Origin: Halichondria panicea
Lineage: Eukaryota > Porifera > Demospongiae > Suberitida > Halichondriidae
NCBI RefSeq assembly: GCF_963675165.1
Contig: NC_087377.1
Span: 4,033,899-4,097,898 of the forward strand
Reading direction: 5' to 3'
Length of the DNA stretch: 64,000 nt
Every line of letters begins with the position of its first letter. The first letter of the stretch is position 1. The notes under the pieces are model-generated. The model was not told the DNA's origin and did no database searches. It saw only the letters and a list, made by a program, of their open reading frames with translations. The translations under genes were made by a program, and so were the position numbers. Shown piece by piece: positions 10,726 to 22,619 of this stretch.

Positions 10726-11895
10726 GTACAAATGTTCGTCGAGTCAATGATTCTGTGATTGGAGATCCACTGATGACTGTACCACTCTACCTCACCAACA
10801 CTAGTGCACTACAGAGCAATATCAATCTCGGAGAAAATGAAGTTATTAACCTTTGCTTTGAAATTCACGGTCGATCTGACGAATACTTCAATCTCGTATC
10901 TGACTCTTGTATTAGCGTGAATGCACATTACCAGCGAGCAGATCCACAACTACCCGCCAATATTATTGATGAGGTAACAGTGCGAGCAGCTGGTCTTGAC
11001 GGGATCTGCCGAAATATTGCAGTCAGTGTCGAAAATTGCCAGGCAACAGTCGATGGATCTGTGCTCGATGAGACTTACACAAGTGCTGGAATATCTGTGA
11101 GACTGTATCGAAATCGTGTTCGAATTTCTGCTCCTAATTGCCAAGACCTTGATTTGGTGATGTGGGTGTTTTGTGAGCAGACAGAGTTGAGGGGCTACCC
11201 TGAACTGGGAGAGCCTGATATCGTGGTCGGTGTTAGTATGATTCACTTTGTGATTGCTCGTGGACTTAATATCAGAGAATCAGCTCATGGCTTGCTGGGT
11301 AAGCGGTGAATAAAGAGCGTCCATAGCTTCTTTGCAATTCTATAACACTCAATCACGTATGATAACGGTGGAATATTTACAAATGTACCTTTAGAGAACA
11401 AAGTTTTGCATGGTAACTATTACTTTGTTGAGGAGTTATTTTGTACAAACCAGCTGTTCATTTAAGCCTTTAGATTGCAGTTGATTACTGGTTCCACTGT
11501 ACACGATGAATTAATTTAGTATTTCGATGCTATTGTTTTTTATTTTTTCTGTCTACTTTTCTACAGGTCAGTTTTGGAATGTTCCCATCACCATCGAGCG
11601 CTATTTGGGCTCTCTCTCTGATGGCAGCACACGAGACGATACCTACATCCTGACTGTCAACTATCCAAACACGTCCCTTCGTCGTTTTGTGACCTTTCTT
11701 CACTCTCCAACGTGGGACAGACGAGGGAAGGAGTACTGTTTGTACGGGGGTAACAGACAGGGTGGAGGGATACTTGAGGTAGAGTCACCAAATGATCCGG
11801 TTATCCAGGGACGCTACAAAGACTATATCGTGGGGGAACAGTTCGGAGTGGACTTTGTGTATTCTCATTTTGAATCTTCAGAGTGTAGTCAGTGA
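10726..11895 (+). pseudogene. Copy B last two exons: ITI_HC_C-like domain, open but uncoupled
   Basis: Exons 10726-11298 (191 codons) and 11567-11895 (stop at 11893-11895) are fully open and very similar to A, C and E, including the GDPLM and SAHGLLGQFW motifs. Upstream lesions leave them out of frame with the signal peptide unless unusual splicing occurs. Confidence 0.75.
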
Positions 11896-12939
11896 ATAAT
11901 TATCGTAGCAATTATAACAAACTTCTAAGTGTGCATTGTAACTATCTTAGTGTCAATTGTTATGTGTCATACGGTGTTGTATAACTAATTAGTTATTTAG
12001 TTATTTCATATCATTCTTATAATAATAATGTGTGTAGTTTCAAGAAAACGTATCTCTTAATTGGACTGTCCAAACCAATTTTATGATCTCTCGAAACGCG
12101 GGCCTAGTTTTCGAGGCTCCACTGCAGGTAAAATCATCACGTGCACTACTCCGTTTCCTATCCCTCTAACTCTTCAATCTATGCATGGTTCCACTCAGAG
12201 GAGGTCCGACATGCGTGCACGAATCACTACAAGTGCTAGTGCATTTGGCCTGGACATATCACGTGACCCCAATGAGACTCTTCGATATATAATAATAATT
12301 ATGTATATCTACTTCTAATAGACTGTGATAATTGTATTCCATTGTGCATGCATGCATGCTTTTTAGTGCCTGAGCTGCTGTCCTGATGCAAATTAAAGTT
12401 CATATTATATAGTTTGTCATATTCTTGGCAAGCTACAATGCACACTTCAGTCTTGTGCCCCTAAAGAGGCACCCTTTTCTACTTTTACCTGAGACCAGGT
12501 AATTGAATTGCCATATACATGCATGAGGGCTTAGTTAATATAAAAATCAGCCTGCTTGTACCATTGCTCACACACACACACTCACACATTTTCAGTCTTT
12601 CTACATGTAGCTCTGATCTCAACCTCAAGTACAAGGGAGATGCACTCCACTGCACATTGCTGTCAAGAGGAACTTCCCTCAGGCCATCAAGATACGGGCA
12701 ACACTAGCTTCAAGGACAACTCTAGTGAACTGTAACAGAGTTTAGGCTCCCTTGTAATATTATGCACAATGTTTACAAATTGCTTTTGTTTTCTACACAA
12801 TGTCTAACGGTTGTGTGTATAATATAATTATACACGTCTATAGTACGTATAAGTCATATTGAATATGACCCATTATGATTATAGATGTATATCCTTTTAC
12901 CAGCAGTTTCACTAACTAAGGGCTGTAACAGTATTATAG

Positions 12940-13085
12940 GCTTCATCAGGTTCTTCGCTCTAACAAAGACTTTTGGTTGCAGCTGAACCACCGGCCGAAG
13001 TTTAGTTGCTATAGCAAGCAGGGATAGACAGTAGATCCAGTGCATCCAGTATGCTTGCTTGCTGTCTGTGTCTGTGCTTGTATTT
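12940..13085 (+). pseudogene. Decayed exon 1 copy upstream of copy C
   Basis: The stretch CTATAGCAAGCAGGGATAGA, followed by GACAG and then GCTTGCTTGCTGTCTGTGTC, matches the start of exon 1 in the active copies. The start codon reads AGGG instead of ATGG and part of the leader is lost. The preceding leader-like sequence (CTTCATCAGGTTCTTCGCTC) also matches the 5' UTR region of the live genes. Confidence 0.6.
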
Positions 13086-13593
13086 TGAATTGTTGTAAGT
13101 TTATGCTACCTTGCAATATGCACATTGTTTACAAATTGCTTTACAATACGCACATTGTTTACAAATTGCTTTTTTTGTTTCTACACAATGTTGTACTAAT
13201 GACCGGTTGCCATCTCTGCTCTGCACAAACATCAAAGTAGCTAGTGTGTGTTCATAACTAACCCATTAGGTATTATATTACATTTAGCTTTCATAACTGT
13301 ATGGCTTCATCAGGTTCTTCGCTCTAATATTAATAAGTGCTTGCAATCATACTTATAATTATTAGCTAAGGCTGCTCTGCAACATTGTTAGCTATTTATG
13401 CAACCTTTTTTGTAAGAGTTTATCCATTATGCACTATGTTTAATGTTTACAAAATAATTATTAATTACTTTTGTTTTCTACACAATGTACTAATGGTTAC
13501 CATCTGCTCTCCATGAACATCAAAGTCATCAAAAGTATATTACCTGTGTGTATACAGCTCATGTCCATTTATGGTAGTGTACAGCTAGTCCAG

Positions 13594-13600
13594 TATAAAA
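13594..13600 (+). promoter_or_regulatory. TATA-like box of copy C
   Basis: TATAAAA lies 145 bp before the ATG at 13739, in a segment conserved among copies (CAGTGTATA-type context followed by a CACTG motif). E and F have TATA-like boxes at the same relative place. Confidence 0.5.
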
Positions 13601-13738
13601 CCAACTAGCAGTGCACTGTTTTAACTATAGCTGCGCAAGTGTATAAACTTCACAGTGTTTCTCATCTCTTTGCTCTAACAATTGCGATTTGGTTTTAGTT
13701 GTATATAGACAGACCCAAGTTCAGCCGCTATACCAATC

Positions 13739-14506
13739 ATGGGTAGACAGCATTGCAGTGTAATAGTGGCTGCTTGTTTACTGTCTGTGTTTGGCCTTTG
13801 TGTGGGCCAAGCTCCAGTGGATATCTGTGAAGAGGATTTTTCTGATAATTTATCATGTGAAGGAAAAGATGAAAAGAGGCGCTGCAGCTTCCCCAGAAGT
13901 GAACTTTGCAACAAAGAAACATTTTGTGCTGATGGTTCTGATGAAGGCGTAACTACTGGAACTGGATTGGACTGTGAGATTTGCATGAAATGTGTATAAT
14001 AATGTATGTGCATGTCAAAACTCAGCCTCATGCAGGCCAATAATGCTGAGATTATAGGGCACATGCATTGCAGCTGATTTGCTCATAAGAAAGTAACTTT
14101 TTACTCCATGTAGGTGATGGTAGCCTCACTGGTCGCAAAGCTAGTGATGATGACAAAGTGGAGCCTGGATTTCTGTGTTCTAATGGCACTATCCTGGACC
14201 TGGTACAACTGTGTGATGGCACGGCCAACTGTGAGGGTGGAGATGATGAGACACACCCTCTCTGTGCAAGTAAGCTAGCATGTTATTGCACCCTTGACTT
14301 TTAAAGTGGTGTTTTTTTAATTGATCTGTGTGACCTGCCTTGTTTTAAATACCCATTACTTATTATAGACAAGTGTCGGGTTCCCTACTATGGAGGATGT
14401 TTTCACACAAGAGAATGTCAGTCTACCGCTAGAGAAGCAACTTGTGGATTGTGTCGTCCTGGGTTCGCAAGAAATCCCAGCAATTATGAAACTGGAGAAT
14501 GTGTTG
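13739..14506 (+). CDS. Copy C exons 1-3: signal peptide, two LDLa, EGF-like
   Basis: Start at 13739 with the leader MGRQHCSVIVAACLLSVFGL. The LDLa-like first module (CADGSDE) is split to exon 2 (14114-14269, LCDG and GDDE). The EGF exon 14369-14506 is intact with a normal GT donor (GTATGT). All three exons are open and in phase. Confidence 0.85.
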
Positions 14507-14715
14507 GTATGTGTATTTTATTTAGTCCCATAGAGTCAGTAAGATTAACTGGCATTAATTAGTACATTGGTGTTGTCTTTAATATCTGTATACACCAGGT
14601 GTATATATGTTTCGAAATACTTAGGGAGATTTAGACATGTAATATAAATATGTTAGCTATGCTCTTTAATATGTGAACTATTGCATACTGAGTTTATCAA
14701 TTCACATCCATACAG

Positions 14716-16693
14716 AGGCTGCTTTCAGATTCATAAGGACAGCGTACAGTGTGTGTGAAAACCAACGAACAACAGTTTTTGTGAGACTTGATACAACTGG
14801 GGTTCTTGATCAGAGAGTCCTGGTGGATGTCAGGGTAATTGGTGGCACTGCTACAGGTAACAAAAATACATCTTTGCTCTGATGACACCATTTTTGCAGC
14901 TGGTAACGACTTCACAATATTAACAAGTCAGCTTGTATTCGATCAATTTTCTGAAGGAGGAAGAAGAAGGGGGTTCAGTATTAGGCCTGTATTTGACAGT
15001 ATTTCTGAAGGCAGTGAAACCATTCTCCTGGAAGCTTCAGCTGGTGATTGGCCATTCGCTATTGGAGGGAATAGTACTACCGTTACAATTAATGAGTGCT
15101 CAGCACCAGTCAGGGCAGGTAAGCTTATAGTGAGATTTTTGCTAACTTAATAATGCTGCAGAGAATCTGTTTACTGTCCAATATTCAAGTGCTTCTGAAG
15201 GCGCTGGCTCAATAACTACGTATGTACAACTAGCTAGTGGAGTTGGTACCCTGACAGAGGATTTCAACATCAGTGTATGGACAAGTGGAGTTGGTATCAT
15301 ATCCAGCGCATTTTCAATTTCTGGATCTGCGAGGGGTAAGTGAAGTGTATATATTTGGAGATATATCTTTCAGAAAATGTTTACTATAATTATGTTACAG
15401 GCAATGTTGACTACAATGAGACACACTTGACACTCACCTTTCCTAGAGGAACCACAGGAGGGGTTAAGATTCCATTTTCTGTTCCGATAATTGATGATAA
15501 TATTGCTGAACATCAAGAAAGTATCCGTATAGATGTTTCAACAAGTGGCGATGGAATTGGGATTTACTCAATGACATCACATTTTGCATTTATTGATATT
15601 AATGACAATGATCGTGAGTACTAAATTAACTTTTTGCATAAATGCATGCATGCATGCATTTATTGATATTAATGACAATGATCGTGAGTACTAAATTACC
15701 TTTTTGCATAAATGCGCATTTATAAATACAGCTACTATACATGCAGTTTTAGTATAGGTGCGTGTGTATAGTATACTTTCACTTCTCCTACCCTACATAC
15801 AGCCTTTATAGTTGAATTTGAGCATCCAAGCTACACCGTACAAGAAGGAGAGAGTGTGGAAGTCTGTCTGGTCAACACAACCAATCCAGAAAGAATTGAA
15901 CAATTCACTGTGCGTTTCCACACTTCATATGACTGTGATATTTCATCCACTGTGGTACCAGTGGAAGCAACAGGTATAAAACGATAATTATTGTTATAAT
16001 TATCATGCTTATAGTTTTCTTTTCCATATTTAAATAGCTGACTTGGATTATGAAGCACTGTATAGGGAAAGTAGTATCATTTTTCCAACCGACGCTAATC
16101 AAGCATGCATGACTATCAACACTTACCACGATAACTTGGAGGAAAGAGTAGAAAAGTTTATTGTGACGGCGGTACGTCGCAGTGGAGTTGGACGGTTCTC
16201 TCAGTCTCCACAAACCACTGAAATGTTTATTTTGAATGCAAAAGGTGTAAACTTGACCGTTATGCATCATGTGTTTGAATTGACATCAACCACTTATATG
16301 TGTATGATTCTGTGCAGTGGATCCAGTGACAGTATCAATTGAAGAGCCATTCTATTCAATTACTCAACCTGAGGATTCTGCGGAAATATGCATTGCTACT
16401 GAAGGCAGCCTGGATGAATCGATCATTATAAGCCTACAAACCCAATGTGTGTTCTAAAACAGTGTATATTTTTTGTATCAGCTGCATGCATGTCTATAAT
16501 TATATAGATCAAGTTATGGAGCTGACACTTTCTGCTGCTGTTACTCGTACATGCTCTACTTTCGCTTTTTTGAGCGACCTGTTCTACAGAAATGGTCTCA
16601 TTGAGACCATACAAGCAGTAATCGTATCTGATAATCGTCGAGTGACCTTTGACCGATTTCAAGCGGAGATAGCATTGTTTGATGAAAGCGGTG
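14716..16693 (+). CDS. Copy C exons 4-11: four Calx-beta-like repeats
   Basis: Exon pairs 14716-14856/14900-15118, 15162-15335/15401-15613, 15803-15973/16038-16244 and 16318-16446/16508-16693. Exon 6 has 11 codons more than in E (inserted SVWTSGVGI-type strand). The last 35 or so bases of exon 7, its donor and about 30 intron bases are duplicated in tandem at about 15585-15720. Only the first donor (15614) avoids an in-frame stop. Confidence 0.75.
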
Positions 16694-16766
16694 GTAAGTC
16701 ACATGATCATAAATAAGTGGTGGTAAGTCATATGAGTATTGTATCCTTTATGTGAATTAATCGCAG

Positions 16767-16958
16767 TTAAGGATGAGTGTCCAATCTTACTGGACCCTGC
16801 CAATGGACAAGTTGAGCACCTGCTTACTGATGGACAGATTCTCCCTGGCTCCATTGCCATATACTCGTGTGATGTCGGGTTGGTTCCTGATGGAGCACGA
16901 TTCAGAGAGTGTATGGCTGATCTCACCTGGTCAGGAATCCCACCGGCTTGTATTCAAG
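16767..16958 (+). CDS. Copy C exon 12: Sushi domain
   Basis: 64 codons, phase 1-1, with the Sushi cysteines and TWSGIPPAC. The codon stretch RECMADLTW differs from E by one residue. Confidence 0.9.
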
Positions 16959-17063
16959 GTAAGGTATTGGTCAACTTTCTCTTATAATAAGTCCATACTG
17001 TATTCAAGGTAATTTCAACTTTGTTCTTTAATTCAATATTTGATATTTGTATTTATCATTCAG

Positions 17064-18269
17064 GTTTGGAAGGCATTGTTGAAAGTCTGTCTAACGAATT
17101 CATTGTTGGATTTGTTTCCTCAAATACGAGTACATCACAAGCTCTTATTGTTACCACAAATAATCGACGAAGTGTTCCTTTTCTTGCTTATGGAAATCAA
17201 TTTGATCGTGTTGCTGGAGTTAGAAACACACACGCTACTCTCACTGGTATTCCAGGTAGCTATAAAGAGAAAGGCATCCACATAAAAGCAAAGGCAAATA
17301 GAAAAATTGCTGTTTATGGCTCACAGGATATTTGGCTTGCATCACATTCAATTGATTTATATCTTGCAATCAATGTGAGGCCTACAGATGATGTGAAAGA
17401 GTATGAGTATTATTCTATACCATACAACTACCCCAGCTTGTTACACCTTGTTGCCACTGAAGACAAAACTATTGTTAACCTTGGATCTTCATCCATCATG
17501 TTAGATTGCCTTCAAACACATCAAATTGATGAGAGTGAATCTCTTACATCAGTCAGAGTTTCAAGCAACAAACCTCTTTCAGTTATCAGTGCTAAGAATT
17601 GTTTTGGATCTTGTGACTACCTAGCTGAACAATTGTTGTCCACCCACCTATGGGGTAGAAGATTCCTAGTAGCATCATTTCTAGGTCTTAAAACTGGAGA
17701 AAGTTTAAGAATCCTGGCGTCGGTATTTCCTACTACAGTCACCATTGCATGTGCCGAGAGTAACATCCCTCGTGTAGTAATTTTCTTTTCTCGCCGTGGT
17801 CGATGGAGGGATGTAAAACTTGATGAGCAGCCTGGGAGTGTTAGGGACATGTTTTGTGTATTAGAAGCTTCAAACCCAGTGTATGTTATTCAGTTTGCTC
17901 GAGTTAGTGTGGGTGATTCTTACATGATGACCATTCCAGCTGTTGAACAATATGGAGAATGTTTCACAGGATTTTATACTTCAAATACATCTCCTTTTAA
18001 TTTTGTAAATCTCTATGTCGCACCCGAGCATTTTGTGCCTCAAGGTATCATTGTTGACGGAGCAATAGTGGTGGATTGGACAATTATACGATGTGCTAGT
18101 GGTGAAATTTGTGGGTATATCTCAAGGCCTGTTTTATTAAGACGACAATATCACACAGTACGACATCAAGACCCCAGAGGCAGAATAGGAATATCAGCGT
18201 ACGGATTTGATACTGAACTGAACAGCTCTTACGGTTATCCTGCAAGCATGTACATACCATCTCCACAAA
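17064..18269 (+). CDS. Copy C exon 13: IgGFc-binding-type domain
   Basis: An intact 402-codon exon. The N-terminal third (VSSNTSTSQALIVTTNNRR and following) is diverged from B, E and F. The remainder (EYEYYSIPYNYPSLLHLV onward) is almost invariant. The exon ends with the normal TACATACCATCTCCACAAA before GTAAGT. Confidence 0.85.
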
Positions 18270-18325
18270 GTAAGTGATACTGCATGTCATGTTTGCTAAC
18301 TCCTCATGCCGCCTTCCTTAATCAG

Positions 18326-18643
18326 TTGTTGACGAATGTGAACCAAACTTGAATATTTGCGATCCAAATGCCCAGTGTAAAAGTGTGAATGGACATTACG
18401 AATGTGTCTGTAATAATGGCTATGAGAAAAGAAGAGATGAAACCTGTACTGGTATGTTATATGTTGTGTGCTGTGCTTCTTAATAGATTTTTGCTCATAA
18501 AATTGTCTATAATACAGATATTGACGAGTGTGCAGTTGGTACCAGTGGCTGTGATGTCAATGCTTACTGTACTAATACTATTGGTGGGAATAACTGTACC
18601 TGCAATACTGGATTTATTGGAACTGGGAGAACTTGTACTCCAG
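18326..18643 (+). CDS. Copy C exons 14-15: two EGF-CA modules
   Basis: 18326-18451 (VDECEPNLNICDPN) and 18518-18643 (DIDECAVGTSGCDV). The (D/V)-(I/V)-D-E-C start and six-Cys spacing mark calcium-binding EGF modules. Exon 15 keeps the donor lost in copy B. Confidence 0.9.
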
Positions 18644-18701
18644 GTATGTGCCTAGCTCAAACTCTGTATAGAATATCTTTTAAACTGATCTCTTCGAACA
18701 G

Positions 18702-20166
18702 AATCAGATCTAACTGAATTTGAGGACTACTTGCCATTTATCAACGATAAACAAGAAGCGATAGATCTAAGTGATGATTCATGTTCCAGAATAACAGTAC
18801 CTGCCATTCCTATTGGACCTGACACAGTCACTCAAATATGGGTAGGAAAATAATACGAAATGCCGATATTATCCTAACTTCACACAGATCTGTGAGAATG
18901 GAGTCATTTCTATTGGTGAAAGACCCTTCAATCTGTGGAGACCTCAACGTTTCCCCAGTGACAATCCACTTATCCAACAGGCAAACGTTTTAGCTCCATT
19001 CTGGAACGATCACGAACCAAATCCAAGCATTGGAGCTGTGAAATCTCAAATTTTTGATAAAGGTCCCGATCAAACTAACCAAGGCATTAATAATTTCGTT
19101 GCTCATCAGCAAGGTCTGAATGAGTTTAAAGGTGAATGGATGATACTTGTGAGCTGGGAGAACGTGTCACCATACACTCGATGCAGTGATGTTCAAGTAA
19201 GTGCAACATTAGAAAATTTTGTTCAGCATTAATTTTATACAATTTCTATATACAGAGTATGTTCTTCTATGCAGGTAGAGCAAAACTCTTACCAAGCTGT
19301 GATTATCTCTGATTTTACAACAACATATGCTGTGTTCACTTATAATGCCATAGCATTAAAATGGTCCAGTATTTGTGATGATGTGTACTCTGTTATTGGC
19401 TACAACTTTGATCAGAGGAAGGCAGATTCATTCAATATTCCATCTTTTCAAAACCATCGTTTCAGTGGATCAAGTAATATCAAACGAATTCCTCTGACAT
19501 TCCAGGCCCAAGGTGTCCAATGGGCCAACCTGATTTATCTCATTGGGAAAGATGAAAGCCCCATACAGCGTTCAGCTGCTGAATGTGTATCGATGGGCAA
19601 TAGAGATGGGAGTCAATTTATGGAACGTGGTGTTCGTGTGGAGCAAGGTCTGTCTTGTCCTTGCTCTATAGAACAAGCTTTCCGAGATCGAAGATATATC
19701 CACGCTGCTGCTTATCTCACTGAGATCACTGGTGATGATAGATTCCTTTCTAAGAACTGTTTTGTACAAGTGTTTAAGCCTCTCAGAGCTAATAGAGGTG
19801 TTCACATGTGCTGCTACAGCACAAGGTAAGTGTATATGCATAATTATATGCATGTACGCATTGTTCTTTCGCAATCAAATCAATATTATTAACATGTAGA
19901 CATGAGTGCGTTATGTATTGTATGTTGCACAAAAATGATGCCTTTTTTCAGTGAGGAGTCATTTGGAGCTCTGTTGGGATCTCCATTCCAAAGTGAAGCA
20001 AGTTCTCCTTTACGATTTCATCCTTATACTGAGCGTGATGACTTTATGGAATATGATTACCACTTTCAAAGGAGCTGTTGTTTCAGTGAATCGGACAATA
20101 TGTGCCCAACTTACACCAACCAGCGCAGAGCTGATGAATGCTTGAGCTACACACCCTCAGAGTTTG
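18702..20166 (+). CDS. Copy C exons 16-19: NIDO and AMOP domains
   Basis: Exons 18702-18841, 18888-19196, 19275-19825 and 19952-20166, with phases 1-0, 0-0, 0-2 and 2-1. The NIDO-like part has ICENGVISIGERPF, LAPFWNDHEPNP and EWMILVSWENVSPY. The AMOP part has CPCSIEQAF, then HMCCYSTR and RSCCFSESDNMCPTY. NIDO is named for nidogen and AMOP for adhesion-associated domain in MUC4. All frames are open. Confidence 0.85.
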
Positions 20167-20329
20167 GTAAGTCATTTATAATAATGTACCACTCACATTA
20201 AATGTTGTAATGCAGGCTTAAGAATGTAAATTTACAGTCTCATTATTTCATTGCATGTTTCATTTTCTTGTGAGCTGTGTTATTGTGCTGTATGAATGAG
20301 CTCTATAGTAATGCATTGTCTACTCTCAG

Positions 20330-21449
20330 CCTGGTTTTGGGGTGACCCTCACTTCACAACACTGGATGGTGCCGGCTACACATTCAATGGATGGGGAGAA
20401 TACAGCTTACTGGAGATTAACACATCAGAGGTTCAGTTCCTTCTTCAAGGTCGAACCAATCCTGTCAACAACTCTAAAGCCACTCAACTGGTAGCATTCG
20501 CAATGAAGGCTTCACCAAACAGTCCTGTTGAGGTATACGTTATCTGCAACATGTACAAATGCTATTTACCTTCTATATTGTACAGATACGACTGGATATA
20601 ACTACGAATAAGTTTGTGGTTCTTCTCAATGGGTCTAACATTACTGACAGTGTCTCCACGATGGGGGATCTATATTTCTCACCAACTTTTGATGTCTTTA
20701 TAACCAGAGATTCCCAAAATGTCCTAGTGTGTGGTTTTCCCATTGGCATCTCCGTGACAGTCACTGCCTCTTCGGGGATGCTCTCATTTGTACTCGGAAT
20801 ACCAGACGAATTCCGAAATATGACTCGAGGGCTCATGGGCAATTATAATGGATTTGAAACGGATGACCTCGCGTATCGGAATGGAACTATGCTTGCTCAG
20901 AATTCATCGGACAGATTGATTCATGAAATGGGACAATCGTGTAAGTGCATGTGCATGTGTTTTTTGCGCCTATTGTAGACTTATGCTGGTTGTGTTTTCA
21001 TAGAACCTCATACAGTTAGATAAGCAGGCTACCCTATATGATACAGCCAGGTCATTGGGCCCAAAGTTTCCATAGCATGTTTTTGGAAATACATAACTGT
21101 GTTAACAGGCCACCTCTGTATTACAGCCACTGTTGGTCTGCCCTCTTGCGATGGGCCACCACGCAAAACAAGTTTCACATACTCACATGCGTTATTATCA
21201 CAGGGCAAATCAGACCAGATGAGTCAGTGTTTACATATCCTGAGGGCAATACTGCACTGGACTTTGCTTTCCCTGATCACATCCCTCAGTTTCTGGACGA
21301 GGTGGTTGCCACGGCAAGTGTGAATGTGTTGACTGCCTGTGGGGACAGTGTACAGTGCATATTTGATGCGTCCCAGACTGGTAACATCAGTATTGGGCTG
21401 GAGACGATGATCATAAATGTAGCCAATGTGGACTACAGGCAGGAAGCAA
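20330..21449 (+). CDS. Copy C exons 20-22: VWD domain with GDPH motif
   Basis: Exons 20330-20532, 20586-20940 and 21204-21449. The domain begins AWFWGDPHFTTLDGAGYTFN, the classic start of a von Willebrand D domain. The second exon carries GLMGNYNG, the usual late VWD motif. The third exon covers the stretch after VWD. The NIDO-AMOP-VWD order is that of MUC4. GDPH at 20341-20352 is a known Asp-Pro autocleavage sequence in mucins. Confidence 0.9.
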
Positions 21450-21797
21450 GTACGTTGATGAGGATTCTGTGAGCAGCTATACAATCATCCATGTTCAGAG
21501 TCAACTCGTGGGCGTATTGTAAAGTTTTTACTTTGTTGTACTTGAGCTCATAAAGTATTTGGTAGCTTTATGGCACAGTAGTCCACATTTCAGTATTGTA
21601 TAATTACGATCCTTATGAGCAAAGTATTTCGCTGTACCGAGCATTCCTTAGAGAATCTTCAGTCCAATATTGACAATTCGTGTCTACTGCAACGTTACCC
21701 AAACTTACTATGTGTAAGTAAGTATAGCTAACGGCTTACACATGCATGTATAGGTATAGTATCAAGTATCAACTTTCCTTTTTCCTCTCCTTCTCAG

Positions 21798-22157
21798 TCA
21801 ACACTCCACCGCTCATCGCTGGTCCCTCTGTTCTCGTGGTCACCCTGGGACAAGAAGCCGAGTTGGTCTTCTCTGTAACAGATGACAACAATAACTTAAG
21901 CGTGTCATTAATTGGAGGCCTGCCCATCAACTCAACTCTTACAGTATCACCAATGAATGGATTTTCCGAAGTTACATTTCGATGGACTATAACTGAGATT
22001 GTCGATGTGTCGCTGTTATTTGAGGCTAGAGACGAACGCAATGCAGTGTCAGTGTTGAGTGTGCAGGTGCAGATCTGTGCTTGTGAGAATGGTGGTGACT
22101 GTACAGTGGATGGACTACGAAGTACTGTAGGGAGCACTCTGGTACTCAACTGTGACT
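21798..22157 (+). CDS. Copy C exon 23 (5' part): beta-rich linker, interrupted by transposon
   Basis: The exon is homologous to 47487-47849 in E: a beta-sandwich-like linker (PLIAGPSV, EVTFRWTITEIVDV) leading to ICACENGGDC. At 22158 it is interrupted. The last 9 bases of the exon are found at 28878-28886, followed by the normal donor. 360 + 9 bases give 123 whole codons, two more than E. Confidence 0.85.
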
Positions 22158-22396
22158 CATTGCCAGCAATTGCCATTGTATTTTGGACACTATTGTTCTA
22201 GCATCCTGTCTAAATATTTGTTCTATTTATATGAAAATTCAAATATTACTCAATCATTTTAACTACTGCGGAAATAAATGCTACTATAGACTATTGTAGT
22301 GCGTGCGCAAGATCTTCTCTGAACTAGCTACGTTCACTGCACTGGTGCTGGTGAGTAATATTATTGTTTACCTGTTGGTTGAGCTCATGTAGACTT

Positions 22397-22549
22397 CTGT
22401 GGTAGATTCTATCCTGTGGCAGATCTCTCTAGTCACTGTTACAGGCCGGTACAAGTAATAACAAAATACTGAGCATGCAGTACTGCCAGCTCAGTATTTT
22501 GTTATTACTTTTACCGGCCTGTAACAGTGACTAGAGAGATCTACCACAG
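22397..22549. repeat. Long hairpin inside the insertion
   Basis: The right arm 22489-22549 is the reverse complement of 22397-22474, except that the left arm has an extra stretch of about 17-18 bases and one mismatch. The loop is 14 bases. The stem includes GTCACTGTTACAGGCCGGTA and its complement. It lies about 240 bp from the left end of the element and 70 bp past the stop of the minus-strand gene. Confidence 0.85.
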
Positions 22550-22619
22550 TAAATAATTATATAGAACAGTACAGTATAGTAGTCAGTTCTCAGTCATATT
22601 CTTCTCAGTCCTGTTCTAG

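Larger units (their letters stand above)
3236..11895 (+). pseudogene. Copy B: mosaic adhesion gene with frameshift and large internal deletion
   Basis: Exons, all with GT-AG boundaries: 3236-3470, 3590-3745, 6569-6706, 6890-7021, 7066-7278, 7331-7471, 7534-7746, 7950-8102, 8157-8357, 8422-8553, 8633-8821, 8869-9060, 9109-10333, 10398-10523, 10583 to about 10680 (broken), 10726-11298 and 11567-11895. The 5' part encodes signal peptide, LDLa pair, EGF, four Calx-beta-like repeats, Sushi and IgGFc-binding domain. Two lesions stand out. Exon 13 lacks 2 bp near its end and meets TAA at 10335-10337. Exon 15 lost its donor in a deletion that fuses it to the intron before the ITI_HC_C exons, removing NIDO, AMOP, VWD and the EGF array. 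It may still give a truncated secreted protein of about 790 residues. The exons before the frameshift are intact, so decay may be recent. Confidence 0.8.
11896..13738 (+). other. Intergenic region between copies B and C
   Basis: Holds a degraded copy of the 3' flank seen after A and C (relic at about 12610-12735), a dispersed repeat (12195-12265) related to the one split by the MITE at 4783-5138, a decayed first exon (about 12940-13085), and a short direct duplication of a 20-base unit around 13110-13165. No complete gene is seen. Confidence 0.6.

Noticed and set aside
10704-11895. ITI_HC_C exons of copy B as a separate short gene
   Set aside because: No signal peptide or promoter; the first exon begins at an acceptor site and matches the terminal exons of the long gene.
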